64,000 nucleotides of DNA from assembly GCA_947498455.1 (NCBI GenBank), contig CANMKK010000009.1:62001-126000 (forward strand). The letters run 5' to 3'. Origin of the DNA: an uncultured Aquimarina sp. (GTDB lineage Bacteria > Bacteroidota > Bacteroidia > Flavobacteriales > Flavobacteriaceae). The notes under the pieces are model-generated. The model saw nothing but the letters and a program-made list of their open reading frames with translations. It was not told the origin of the DNA and did not search any database. The position numbers were made by a program, and so were the translations under genes. How positions within the stretch are numbered: the stretch's first letter is position 1; each line of letters begins with the position of its first letter. Below, in pieces: positions 18,259 to 26,821 of this stretch.

Positions 18259-19331
18259 TTTTTTTTTTCTCCGTCTTCAGTAAGTACAGAGGCAAGTTGC
18301 ATAAGACATAACTCCACCAATAATCGTTGATTACGACTAGTCTTATATTTTAGGTCACAATCGTTTGCTAATTCAATCCCTTGTAGTAAGAATTGATAAG
18401 GTGATTTTTGGGATTGTTCTAGATATTTGGTTTTCGTTTGCTCTCCAACTTCAAGCAAAGCAATGGTTGCTTGGTTTTTGCAAACCATTAAATCTCTAAA
18501 ATGAGAAGCTAATCCGGCTATAAAATGATGACCATCAAAACCTTGAGCTAATATCTCATTAAATTCGATTAATAATTGCGGAATATTATTTTGTAATATG
18601 AAATCAGTTGTCTTAAAGTAGGTTTCATAATCCAGCACATTAAGATTTTCTGTAACAGCCTGACGAGTAAGGTTTTTTCCACTAAAGCTAACTACTCTGT
18701 CAAAAATTGATAAAGCATCACGCATAGCACCATCTGCCTTTTGTGCAATTATTTGCAATGCATCTTCATCTGCAGTAATACCCTCACTTTTCGCAACTTC
18801 CATTAAATGAAGTTTAGCATCAGTTACTGTGATTCGTTTAAAATCAAAAATCTGACAACGAGATAAGATAGTAGGTATGATTTTATGCTTTTCTGTGGTT
18901 GCAAGAATAAAAATAGCATGTTTAGGAGGCTCCTCGAGTGTTTTAAGAAAAGCATTAAATGCTGCTTGAGACAGCATATGAACCTCATCTATGATATATA
19001 CTTTATATTTGCCTACCTGTGGAGGAATACGAACCTGATCAATCAGGTTTCTAATATCATCTACAGAATTATTAGAAGCAGCATCTAATTCGAAAATATT
19101 AAATGCAAAATCCTCATCAGAGTTTTCATGTCCCTCTTGATTGATTGTTTTTGCTAAAATCCGAGCACAAGATGTTTTTCCAACACCTCTAGGACCTGTA
19201 AATAATAATGCCTGAGCCAGATGATTATTTTCTATAGCATTAAGAAGCGTATTAGTAATCGCTTGCTGCCCCACAACATCTTTAAACGTTTGGGGTCTAT
19301 ACTTCCGTGCAGATACTATAAAATGCTCCAT
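18243..19331 (-). CDS. dnaX: DNA polymerase III gamma (DnaX, short form)
   Basis: This is the AAA+ clamp-loader subunit. Walker A is TGPRGVGKTS and Walker B is VYIIDEVHMLSQ, with sensor 1 in ILATTEKHKI and the SRC motif in LSRCQIFDFKRI. The ORF is 362 residues and stops at a TAA just after a run of ten A, where the tau frame takes over. That gives a gamma-like product ending KKKDSHI. The four-cysteine zinc module that E. coli DnaX has after Walker A is missing (the region reads TINQEGHENSDEDFAFNIFELDAAS). A TAACTTTG -7 element lies 5 bases before the start. Confidence 0.93.
   Translation of the reverse strand: MEHFIVSARKYRPQTFKDVVGQQAITNTLLNAIENNHLAQALLFTGPRGVGKTSCARILAKTINQEGHENSDEDFAFNIFELDAASNNSVDDIRNLIDQVRIPPQVGKYKVYIIDEVHMLSQAAFNAFLKTLEEPPKHAIFILATTEKHKIIPTILSRCQIFDFKRITVTDAKLHLMEVAKSEGITADEDALQIIAQKADGAMRDALSIFDRVVSFSGKNLTRQAVTENLNVLDYETYFKTTDFILQNNIPQLLIEFNEILAQGFDGHHFIAGLASHFRDLMVCKNQATIALLEVGEQTKTKYLEQSQKSPYQFLLQGIELANDCDLKYKTSRNQRLLVELCLMQLASVLTEDGEKKKDSHI
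18258..18268 (-). other. Slippery sequence A AAA AAG inside an A10 run in dnaX
   Basis: On the coding strand the gamma frame reads GAA AAA AAA AAG GAC. The heptamer A AAA AAG (18264-18258) is in exactly the phase used by the E. coli dnaX frameshift. Slipping back one base yields KKK-GQPYIIPP and opens the tau frame. A GGAG lies just upstream, but flavobacterial ribosomes use Shine-Dalgarno pairing weakly. I see no convincing downstream stem-loop. A run of 11 A would give tau without any shift. Confidence 0.75.
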
Positions 19332-19336
19332 TGATG

Positions 19337-19344
19337 CAAAGTTA
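19337..19344 (-). promoter_or_regulatory. Bacteroidetes-type -7 element of dnaX
   Basis: The minus strand reads TAACTTTG, matching the TAnnTTTG consensus of the Bacteroidetes primary sigma factor, only 5 bases before the ATG. The transcript would be leaderless or nearly so. A good TTTG -33 box is not evident. Confidence 0.5.
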
Positions 19345-19445
19345 AAAATTGCTTAGAAAAAAAGAATTTTAGGCTTCAATTTTTATGTAGAGTTATTAAC
19401 AGTAAAAATAATTTAGGATTATGAACTAAAAATTATGAATTATGA

Positions 19446-19453
19446 TACTTTTG
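19446..19453 (+). promoter_or_regulatory. -7 element of rnpB
   Basis: TACTTTTG matches TAnnTTTG exactly and ends one base before the 5' strand of the RNase P RNA P1 helix, as expected for the promoter of a structured RNA. The -33 box is not clear. Confidence 0.55.
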
Positions 19454-19454
19454 C

Positions 19455-19767
19455 AAAAGCAGATCACCTTATCGCTGTTTCGATATATCGAGAGAGAGGA
19501 AAGTCCGGACACCGCAGCACAGTATAGCGGGTAACACCCGTCCATCGTGAGATGAGGACAAGTGCAACAGAAAGAATGTACAGGTAAGGCTGTAGTGAAA
19601 TCAGGTAAACTCTATACGGTGCAACGTCATGTAAACCAACTTTTGAGGGTTGTGCGCCTAATGTTGGAGGGTAGACGGTTTGATTTTGATAGTAATATCA
19701 AAACTAGATAAATGATAAGGAACCATTTTAATGGTTACAGAATCCGGCTTATGATCTGCTTTTTTTT
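19455..19767 (+). ncRNA. rnpB: RNase P RNA (class A)
   Basis: This is the catalytic RNA that cuts 5' leaders from tRNA precursors. Hallmark conserved segments are GAGAGAGGAAAGTCCGGACA near the 5' end and ACAGAATCCGGCTTAT near the 3' end. The ends pair as helix P1: AAAAGCAGATCA (19455-19466) with TGATCTGCTTTT (19752-19763), followed by a T-run that doubles as the terminator. The exact 5' and 3' ends are estimated from P1. Confidence 0.96.
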
Positions 19768-19820
19768 AATTATGTATTAAGGCATATAATTTGATAGATT
19801 TTATTCAAAACTTTTAATAT

Positions 19821-20270
19821 ATGCAGATCAAAAATATACTTTTCTTTATTTTCCTTATAAGTAACACTTTTTTATTTTCTCAAAACTCAATTCTATTACA
19901 AGAAGATTTGTATGGAAAGTGGGTTGTGAAAAATGATTTAAGGGATCCGTCACGAGTGTATCTTATTAAATTAAGTTCAATACGAAATTATGAAGGAGGT
20001 GGACTGAATTTCTTGGTTGGAAAATATACGGGAAAGCTAAAAATACACTTGTTTAACAATAAAATACCAAAACGGAGAATAATCAAATGTGGAACGGGAA
20101 TCAAAAGCCCTGTACACTCATATAATATGCCTCATAAATTTTCAGAAACTACCTGGAAATACGATACAGAAAATAAAATACTACATGTAGAAGATCCTAG
20201 GTTTTTGGAAGGAAGACAATTTAGGGTGGAAAAAGAATCTATAAATAAAATAGTTTTAGTTAAAATTTAA
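19821..20270 (+). CDS. Exported hypothetical protein
   Basis: The protein has 149 residues with a hydrophobic signal peptide (about 1-20, FFIFLISNTFLFSQ). A short beta-rich region follows (LYGKWVVKNDLRDPSRVYLIKLS...FRVEKESINKIVLVKI), reminiscent of lipocalin-like small secreted proteins, but without a motif I can name. It lies between rnpB and bshA as a single gene. The function is unknown. Confidence 0.7.
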   Translation: MQIKNILFFIFLISNTFLFSQNSILLQEDLYGKWVVKNDLRDPSRVYLIKLSSIRNYEGGGLNFLVGKYTGKLKIHLFNNKIPKRRIIKCGTGIKSPVHSYNMPHKFSETTWKYDTENKILHVEDPRFLEGRQFRVEKESINKIVLVKI

Positions 20271-20466
20271 TAATAAGAACTTTCAAAAGCTTAATTTAGT
20301 ATTTAATTTTTTAGGCTTTTAGAATGTAGGGGAAAGATATAAAAGTCTTGTTTCTGATGTTTTGATGACTTAAGCTCGAGATTGCTCGCTACGTTTTTTA
20401 CCACTTATTTAACTATACTCAATACTTTTTTTCTTGTACATTGCAATCAAAAGAAAATCATATTTT

Positions 20467-21609
20467 ATGAATATTGCGATTGTTTGTTACCCTACTTTTG
20501 GAGGTAGTGGAGTAGTGGCTACCGAATTAGGAATAGCCTTAGCTAAACTGAATCATCAAGTACATTTTATTACCTATAAACAACCTGTTAGACTAGGATT
20601 GTTAAATCCTAATATTCATTTTCACGAAGTTACTGTACCAGAATATCCTCTTTTTCATTACCAACCGTATGAATTAGCATTATCCAGTAAATTAGTAAAT
20701 ACAATCAAAAAGTACAAAATAGAATTGCTTCATGTGCATTATGCCATTCCTCATGCATATGCGGGTTATATGGCCAAGGAAATGTTGGCAGAAGAAGGAA
20801 TTCATATTCCTATGGTAACAACATTGCATGGAACAGATATCACATTAGTAGGAAGTCATCCTTTTTATAAACCCGCAGTTACTTTTAGTATCAATAAGAG
20901 TGATATTGTCACTTCTGTTTCTCAAAGCCTGAAAGATGATACATTACGGCTTTTTGATATAAATAAGAATATAGAGGTAGTGCCAAATTTTATTGATGCC
21001 AATCAAAGAAGTACTATTTTTACAGATTGTCAGAGAGAATTAATGGCAATGCCAGAAGAGAAAATTGTAACACACATTAGTAATTTTAGGCCTGTAAAAA
21101 GAATTATGGATGTCGTAGATATTTTTTACAATATCCAGAAAGAAATCCCAGCTAAACTATTAATGGTAGGAGATGGACCAGAATGTAATCCTGCTGAGCA
21201 AAGATGTAAAGATTTAGGTATTAAAGACAAAGTTATTTTTCTTGGTAATAGTAACGAAATTGATAAAATCTTATGTTTTTCTGATTTGTTTTTATTGCCT
21301 TCAGAAAGAGAAAGCTTTGGTTTAGCTGCTCTAGAAGCTATGATAAATAAAGTACCGGTAATATCCAGTAATACAGGAGGGATTCCGGAAGTTAATACTC
21401 AGGGAGTTTCGGGGTATCTTTGTGATGTAGGCGATGTATCCGGAATGTCTGAAAAGGCTATAAGTGTTTTAAGAGATGATACAGTTTTAAATACTTTTAA
21501 AGAAAATGCTTTTAGGGAGGCGATGAAATTCGATACAGCGAACATTGTTCCGTTATATGTAGAACTTTATGAAAATGCTTTGCAAGGGATAACAAATACT
21601 AAATATTAG
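20467..21609 (+). CDS. bshA: N-acetyl-alpha-D-glucosaminyl L-malate synthase
   Basis: BshA is a GT4 glycosyltransferase that joins UDP-GlcNAc to L-malate, the first step of bacillithiol synthesis, a thiol used by many Bacteroidetes. The N-terminal MNIAIVCYPTFGGSGVVATE is diagnostic. The GT-B nucleotide-sugar site includes ERESFGLAALEAM and GGIPEVNTQG. I chose ATG 20467 (380 residues) because the family starts here; an upstream TTG at 20434 would add 11 odd residues. bshB and bshC are not in this window. Confidence 0.95.
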   Translation: MNIAIVCYPTFGGSGVVATELGIALAKLNHQVHFITYKQPVRLGLLNPNIHFHEVTVPEYPLFHYQPYELALSSKLVNTIKKYKIELLHVHYAIPHAYAGYMAKEMLAEEGIHIPMVTTLHGTDITLVGSHPFYKPAVTFSINKSDIVTSVSQSLKDDTLRLFDINKNIEVVPNFIDANQRSTIFTDCQRELMAMPEEKIVTHISNFRPVKRIMDVVDIFYNIQKEIPAKLLMVGDGPECNPAEQRCKDLGIKDKVIFLGNSNEIDKILCFSDLFLLPSERESFGLAALEAMINKVPVISSNTGGIPEVNTQGVSGYLCDVGDVSGMSEKAISVLRDDTVLNTFKENAFREAMKFDTANIVPLYVELYENALQGITNTKY

Positions 21610-21775
21610 TTATTCATTAGAACTAGATAATAGCTTGTTTCTTTTTGCTTCATGCTTTCAAAATTCACTTAATAAATCACACATAGTTATCATTGAATTT
21701 TCTTTTTCGCTTGAACCTAAAAAATTACAATTGTCTAAAGGAGGTTTTAACGTCAAACTTTAATAAGAATTGGGT

Positions 21776-22798
21776 TTAAATATTTTTCACTAAAACAGAA
21801 GTATATCTATCTAGATTTTTTAGTACCATTTCACTTCCTTTTACTACTACTTGTAGAGGTTTATCTCCTTGGTATACTGGTAATTCTGTGAATTTAGAAA
21901 ACCTTTCATCCAGACCTCTTAATAAGGAGCCTCCTCCGGTTAAGAAAATTCCATTAGTATAGATGTCGGCAGAAATCTCTGGTGGTATATCCGATAAAGT
22001 TTCCAGTACCGCATTTTCTATTTGTATAATAGACTTATCTAAGCTTTTGGCTATTTCCTGATAAGATACGTGAATCTGTTTAGGTTTACCAGTTAGCATA
22101 TCTCTACCCTGAACTTCTACTTTTTTAGGAGGAGAAGGTAGTTTTTCTACAGCCGAACCAATTTTGATTTTAATATTTTCAGCGGTACTCTCACCGATAT
22201 GAAGATTATGTACTTCTCTTATATATTGGATAATATTTTCATTAAATACATTTCCTGCAACCTTTAATGATTGACCAGATATGATTCCACCGAGGGTGAT
22301 TACAGCAATTTCCGTAGTTCCACCACCAATATCCACTATCATATTTCCTTTTGGTTGTAATACATCAATGCCCGCTCCAATAGCTGCAGCCATAGGTTCT
22401 TGTATCAGATAGACATTTTTAGCGTTAAGTCTTCTGGCTGATTCCTTAACTGCTCTCATTTCTACTTTGGTAATTCCGCAAGGAATTGCAATAATCATTT
22501 TATAGGATGTAGTAAATGCAGAAGATAGTCTCTTAATTAATATCTTAAGCATTTTTTCCGATAAATCGAAATTTGCAATCACACCATTTCTAAGAGGATA
22601 AAGAGTTTTGATATTCTTATGTATTTTTCCTCTCATATAACTCGCTTCTTTCCCTACAGCAATAATTTTACCACTTAATTTATTTATTGCAATAATAGAA
22701 GGGCTATTGATAGCGATCTTACCTTTATATGTTATTAGGGTATTTGTTGTACCTAAATCTATTGCTATTTTTTCTGTTAATAAGTCAAAAAAGCCCAT
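21776..22798 (-). CDS. mreB: MreB-like rod-shape protein (solo copy)
   Basis: This actin-like cell-shape protein has 340 residues. It has phosphate-1 (IAIDLGTTNTLI), connect-1/phosphate-2 (MIVDIGGGTTEIAVI) and adenosine (FLTGGGSLLRGLDE) motifs. mreC, mreD, pbp and rodA are absent nearby, so this is a stand-alone copy rather than part of the usual mre operon. It may be an extra paralogue with a special role, or the only copy placed apart. It converges with bshA. Confidence 0.9.
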   Translation of the reverse strand: MGFFDLLTEKIAIDLGTTNTLITYKGKIAINSPSIIAINKLSGKIIAVGKEASYMRGKIHKNIKTLYPLRNGVIANFDLSEKMLKILIKRLSSAFTTSYKMIIAIPCGITKVEMRAVKESARRLNAKNVYLIQEPMAAAIGAGIDVLQPKGNMIVDIGGGTTEIAVITLGGIISGQSLKVAGNVFNENIIQYIREVHNLHIGESTAENIKIKIGSAVEKLPSPPKKVEVQGRDMLTGKPKQIHVSYQEIAKSLDKSIIQIENAVLETLSDIPPEISADIYTNGIFLTGGGSLLRGLDERFSKFTELPVYQGDKPLQVVVKGSEMVLKNLDRYTSVLVKNI

Positions 22799-23100
22799 AG
22801 TTATCTGTTGAGTTTGTGATGATTTGTGTTATGGTGATTGTATTGTCCGTGATTTTGATGATAATACAATTCCCAAAGCTTGATAACTCTATTAGAGGGT
22901 ATTTTATTGTGTGGTTTTGTTTAACTTACTGGTAATTAGCTTGTTGTGGTGTTTTTTATAGCCTTTTGTTAATCAAATGATGATATAATATATTCATATA
23001 TATCTGTGTGGATAGGTAAGTTTTGAGGTTTCATTCACAGGAATTAAAATTTTTATGGTGAACTATCGTTTTCAAAATAGTTTCTTTTATTTTTGCTTCA
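22799..23100. promoter_or_regulatory. 302-bp divergent promoter region between mreB-like and porQ
   Basis: This region has no ORF or RNA that I recognise. On the plus strand TATTTTTG (23088-23095) matches the -7 consensus, only 5 bases before the porQ ATG. That implies a near-leaderless transcript, but no -33 partner is convincing. The remainder is AT-rich and featureless. Confidence 0.35.
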
Positions 23101-24120
23101 ATGATGCGTAACTATTTATTTTTTGCCGTACTATTTTTTACGACAGTAAGCTATTCTCAGATCGGGGGTAGATATACCTACCAGTTTTTAAATTTAGTTT
23201 CTTCACCGAGACAAGCGGCACTAGGAGGAAAGTATGTTACCGGTTATAATGCAGATCCAACCTCTGCGATGCTTAATCCAGCATCAATAAATATCGAGAT
23301 GGACAATCAACTCGCATTAAATTATGTCAATTATATTGCGGATGTTAGTTATGGTTCAGTATCATATGCTAAATCATTAGGTAAAAAAGATAGAGTCTTC
23401 CACGCAGGGGTTACCTATATAAACTATGGTTCGTTTGATGGTTTCGATGAATTTGAAAACCCAACCGGAGATTTTAGTGCAAGTGAAGTTGCAGTTTCTG
23501 TTGGATATGCATACATGATTCCTAATTCCAAATTTCATGTAGGTGCTAATGCTAAATTCATATCTTCTAAACTAGAAGAGTATACATCCATTGGAGGAGC
23601 TTTGGATCTAGGTTTAATATATCATGATCCTGATACAAAATTTGATTTTGGTTTAGCGATTAGAAATTTAGGAAGCCAGTTCACTACGTATGATGAAGTA
23701 AGAGAAGATTTACCGTTATCTATAGATGCAGGAATTGCTCAGACATTAAAAAATGTGCCTATTCGTTGGAATTTTACATTAGAGAATCTTCAGGTATGGG
23801 ATGTAGCTTTTAGAAATCCATCAAGAGATATAACAGATTTAGAAGGAAATGTAGAAGCGGATGATCCGAGTTTTATAAATAATGCTTTACGACATGTGGT
23901 ATTAGGAGTGGAGTTTTTTCCAGAAAGTGGTTTTAACCTCCGTTTGGGATACAATTTCAGGAGATCCGAAGAATTACGAATTGAAGGACAGCGATCATTC
24001 GCAGGACTTAGTGGAGGGTTTTCTTTAAAATTAGGTAAATTCAGGTTCGCATATTCCTATGCGCGCTATAATTCTGCAGCTTCTTCAAATACTTTTGGAC
24101 TAAATCTAAATCTTCAATAG
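23101..24120 (+). CDS. porQ: PorQ, type IX secretion system protein
   Basis: PorQ is an outer-membrane beta-barrel related to FadL/PorV that takes part in attachment of type IX cargo. The 339-residue protein has a signal peptide (ending SYSQ) followed by the family opening GGRYTYQFLNLVSSPRQAALGGK. It ends in amphipathic strands with NTFGLNLNLQ. The start is ATG 23101, or the adjacent ATG 23104. Its stop overlaps the cmk GTG start by one base, so the two are translationally coupled, as in other Bacteroidetes. Confidence 0.95.
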   Translation: MMRNYLFFAVLFFTTVSYSQIGGRYTYQFLNLVSSPRQAALGGKYVTGYNADPTSAMLNPASINIEMDNQLALNYVNYIADVSYGSVSYAKSLGKKDRVFHAGVTYINYGSFDGFDEFENPTGDFSASEVAVSVGYAYMIPNSKFHVGANAKFISSKLEEYTSIGGALDLGLIYHDPDTKFDFGLAIRNLGSQFTTYDEVREDLPLSIDAGIAQTLKNVPIRWNFTLENLQVWDVAFRNPSRDITDLEGNVEADDPSFINNALRHVVLGVEFFPESGFNLRLGYNFRRSEELRIEGQRSFAGLSGGFSLKLGKFRFAYSYARYNSAASSNTFGLNLNLQ

Positions 24121-24815
24121 TGACTAAAAAAATTATAATTGCAATAGATGGATATTCTTCTACAGGAAAAAGTACTGTTGCAAGACAATTAGCAAAAGCC
24201 TTAGGTTATATTTATGTGGATACAGGTGCCATGTATCGCGCAGTAACATTATATGCTATGGAGCAGGGATTTGTAGGTCCATCACACTTTGACCAAGAAG
24301 CTTTAGAAAATTGCCTTTCTCTAATAAATATAAGGTTCGAAGTTAGTAAAGAAACTGGTTTTGCAGAGGTAGTACTTAATAATACCAATGTAGAGAAGAA
24401 AATACGAACATTAGAGGTTTCTCGATTGGTAAGTCCTGTTGCGGCAGTTTCTAAAGTACGAAGGAAATTGGTAGAACAGCAACAATTAATGGGTAAGGAT
24501 AGAGGGATTGTAATGGATGGTAGAGATATAGGCACAGTAGTATTCCCTAATGCCGAGCTTAAATTGTTTATGACAGCAACGGCAAAAGATAGAGCAGAGA
24601 GAAGGTATAAAGAATTATTGGATAGAGGAGAAGATGTGACGTATGAGGATGTGCTAAAAAATGTAGTGAACCGAGATCATATTGATAGTACAAGAAAAGA
24701 TTCGCCACTCAGAAAAGCAGAAGATGCAGTAATGATCGATAATTCTAATCTCACATTAGTAGAGCAGTTTGATCAAATTTTGGAAATTGCAAAAGGCGCT
24801 ATTAATAAGGCGTAA
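24120..24815 (+). CDS. cmk: Cytidylate kinase
   Basis: This enzyme phosphorylates CMP/dCMP to the diphosphates. The protein has 231 residues, with P-loop GYSSTGKST near the N-terminus, substrate site DTGAMYRAVTLYA, MDGRDIGTVVFP, and the lid KDRAERRYKELLDRGE. The start is GTG at 24120, overlapping the last base of the porQ stop. An inverted repeat GCGTAA/TTACGC surrounds the stop codon but lacks a T-run. Confidence 0.95.
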   Translation: MTKKIIIAIDGYSSTGKSTVARQLAKALGYIYVDTGAMYRAVTLYAMEQGFVGPSHFDQEALENCLSLINIRFEVSKETGFAEVVLNNTNVEKKIRTLEVSRLVSPVAAVSKVRRKLVEQQQLMGKDRGIVMDGRDIGTVVFPNAELKLFMTATAKDRAERRYKELLDRGEDVTYEDVLKNVVNRDHIDSTRKDSPLRKAEDAVMIDNSNLTLVEQFDQILEIAKGAINKA

Positions 24816-25094
24816 GGTTTAAAGTATTACGCTACCTGTACTTAGTTATGTAGAAATGTTTCCAGTAAGTATACAGTGTATTAAGTATTCTTCGACAACA
24901 CATTTATTTTTAACTTTTGGGCACTAATGACACCCAGTACAAATTATTTATTACGGTGCTAAAATACAATTGCTATAAATCAGTTATCTACTTTGATTAT
25001 CGCATTGCATGGTATTTTGATGATGTATAAAGAGTAATGCGTTAAAATATTTTGTTATCTTTTCCAAACATATTTTAAACCAACTAATTCTACT

Positions 25095-26408
25095 ATGGAA
25101 ATATTCTCATCATATAATGTGATTATAGGAATTTCTTTTACCATTATTCTTTCATTCATTTTTAATGGTATATCAAAAAAAACAAATATTCCAGCTGTAT
25201 TGATGCTTATTATATTGGGGATTATTTTTCAATATGGTATAAAAGCATTTGGAGGCGTTACTGTAGATTTTTTTCCTATGCTAGAGGTGTTAGGGATTGT
25301 AGGTTTAATCATGATTGTATTAGAGGCAGCTTTAGAGCTAAAGTTAAAACGAGAAAAACTCGTCCCTATTCTTAAGTCATTAGCAATTGCGCTGATTGGT
25401 TTAGTAGCCTCTGCATATGTTGCAGCTATTATCCTAAAAGCATTAATAGAAGGAATGACTATGCAATCAGCTTTGATATATGCGACACCATTGTCTATAT
25501 TATCAAGTGCAATTATAATTCCTAGTGTTAGCGGTTTGTCTGATGCTAAAAAAGAGTTTCATGTATATGAAAGCACCTTTTCGGATATTTTGGGAATAAT
25601 GATGTTTTACTTCTTATTAGGTAAAGTTAACCCTGCCGAAGATACTGGTGTAACTGGCTTTTTATTTGGCCTAATTCTTACCGTTGTTATTTCTTTAGTG
25701 GCGAGTTATGGGATCATTCTGATTTTTCAAAAAATTAAAAGTCAGGTAAAACTATTTCTTTTAATAGCTGTACTACTATTGTTATATGGTTTGGGAAAAA
25801 AGATGCATTTATCGTCTTTGATAATTATCTTAATATTCGGTCTTGTAATTGCTAATATGAAATTGTTTTTTAAAGGGAAGCTAGAAAAATTATTAGATTT
25901 TGAAAAAGCAAAGGCAATATATCACGAGTTACATGTGATTACTGCAGAAACAGCTTTTGTAGTAAGAACACTATTCTTTGTTATTTTTGGAATAACAATA
26001 ACCCTATCTTCATTATTCGATCTTAAAGTCACCTTAATTAGTATTTTGATAATTATTTCCATATATATCATCAGATACGGTTTACTACGTTTGTTTATAG
26101 GAAAAGATATTTCACCACAGTTATTTATTGCTCCCAGGGGCTTAATTACAGTACTCTTATTTTATGCAATACCGGCAGATGCTTCTGTTCCAGGATTTGA
26201 ACCAGGGATTTTATTGTTTGTTATCATAGGTACCAGTTTAATAATGACAGGGGGGATGATACATCATAAAAAGAAAATTAATAAAGAGATGACTCCCGAA
26301 GAAATTGAAGCATCCGCACAGGAAGAAGTTACATTTATTATGGATACCACTACAGATCTAAGTGATATCGAAACATCAATGGATGATGAATCAGAAAACC
26401 CTTTATAA
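25095..26408 (+). CDS. Cation/proton antiporter (CPA family, NhaP-like)
   Basis: The 437-residue integral membrane protein has about 12 hydrophobic segments from residue 8 to 400. The CPA1-like core contains SALIYATPLSILSSAIIIPS and, later, LFIAPRGLITVLLFYAI. The cytosolic tail (about 410-437) is acidic. It has no TrkA nucleotide-binding domain. The likely role is Na+/H+ or K+/H+ exchange for pH or salt balance, fitting a marine lifestyle. It is a single gene, with 279 bases of unremarkable sequence upstream. Confidence 0.88.
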   Translation: MEIFSSYNVIIGISFTIILSFIFNGISKKTNIPAVLMLIILGIIFQYGIKAFGGVTVDFFPMLEVLGIVGLIMIVLEAALELKLKREKLVPILKSLAIALIGLVASAYVAAIILKALIEGMTMQSALIYATPLSILSSAIIIPSVSGLSDAKKEFHVYESTFSDILGIMMFYFLLGKVNPAEDTGVTGFLFGLILTVVISLVASYGIILIFQKIKSQVKLFLLIAVLLLLYGLGKKMHLSSLIIILIFGLVIANMKLFFKGKLEKLLDFEKAKAIYHELHVITAETAFVVRTLFFVIFGITITLSSLFDLKVTLISILIIISIYIIRYGLLRLFIGKDISPQLFIAPRGLITVLLFYAIPADASVPGFEPGILLFVIIGTSLIMTGGMIHHKKKINKEMTPEEIEASAQEEVTFIMDTTTDLSDIETSMDDESENPL

Positions 26409-26688
26409 GTAGTTAGCTATCTAGGGATAAGCTCACAAGGTGCATCCGAAACCATCATTTTGATTCCCAGACAAGCCTGGTGAAATTGGTACCTCATTAA
26501 AGGTTAGCATTATAAATTAAAAAGAGTGGTTATGGATAAGAGATTGTAACGTCTAAATAGTAGTATACAAAGATTCATAACTATTCAGAAGTCTTGATAA
26601 TGATCATTTTTTTAAATCAATATGTTAACAATCAATTTATAAGACGTGATTTTTGAGAATTTATCTTTTAAAGCATTCCAAGATGTAA

Positions 26689-26776
26689 TTCAATAAGTTT
26701 TGTAAATTGAAAAAATAATGCACTGATATTCATTTGGTCTTGGTTCTTGATTCTAGTAGCGGAGCGATCTTGGTTC
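26689..26776. repeat. 52-bp direct repeat (copy 1) plus AGCGATCTTG tail
   Basis: Within the 413-bp gap 26409-26821, bases 26689-26740 begin TTCAATAAGTTTT and end GATATTCATTTGGTCT. They match 27585-27636 at roughly four of five positions. A tail TCTTGGTTC...TAGCGGAGCGATCTTGG follows. The rest of the gap is AT-rich, with no gene or RNA that I recognise. Confidence 0.6.
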
Positions 26777-26821
26777 AAAATTTTAGGATGCTATTGATAA
26801 AGATTATATTTTTCTAGAGAT

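Noticed and set aside
24810-24832. GCGTAA/TTACGC hairpin at the cmk stop as a terminator
   Set aside because: The stem is 6 bp with no T-run after it, so termination is not supported.
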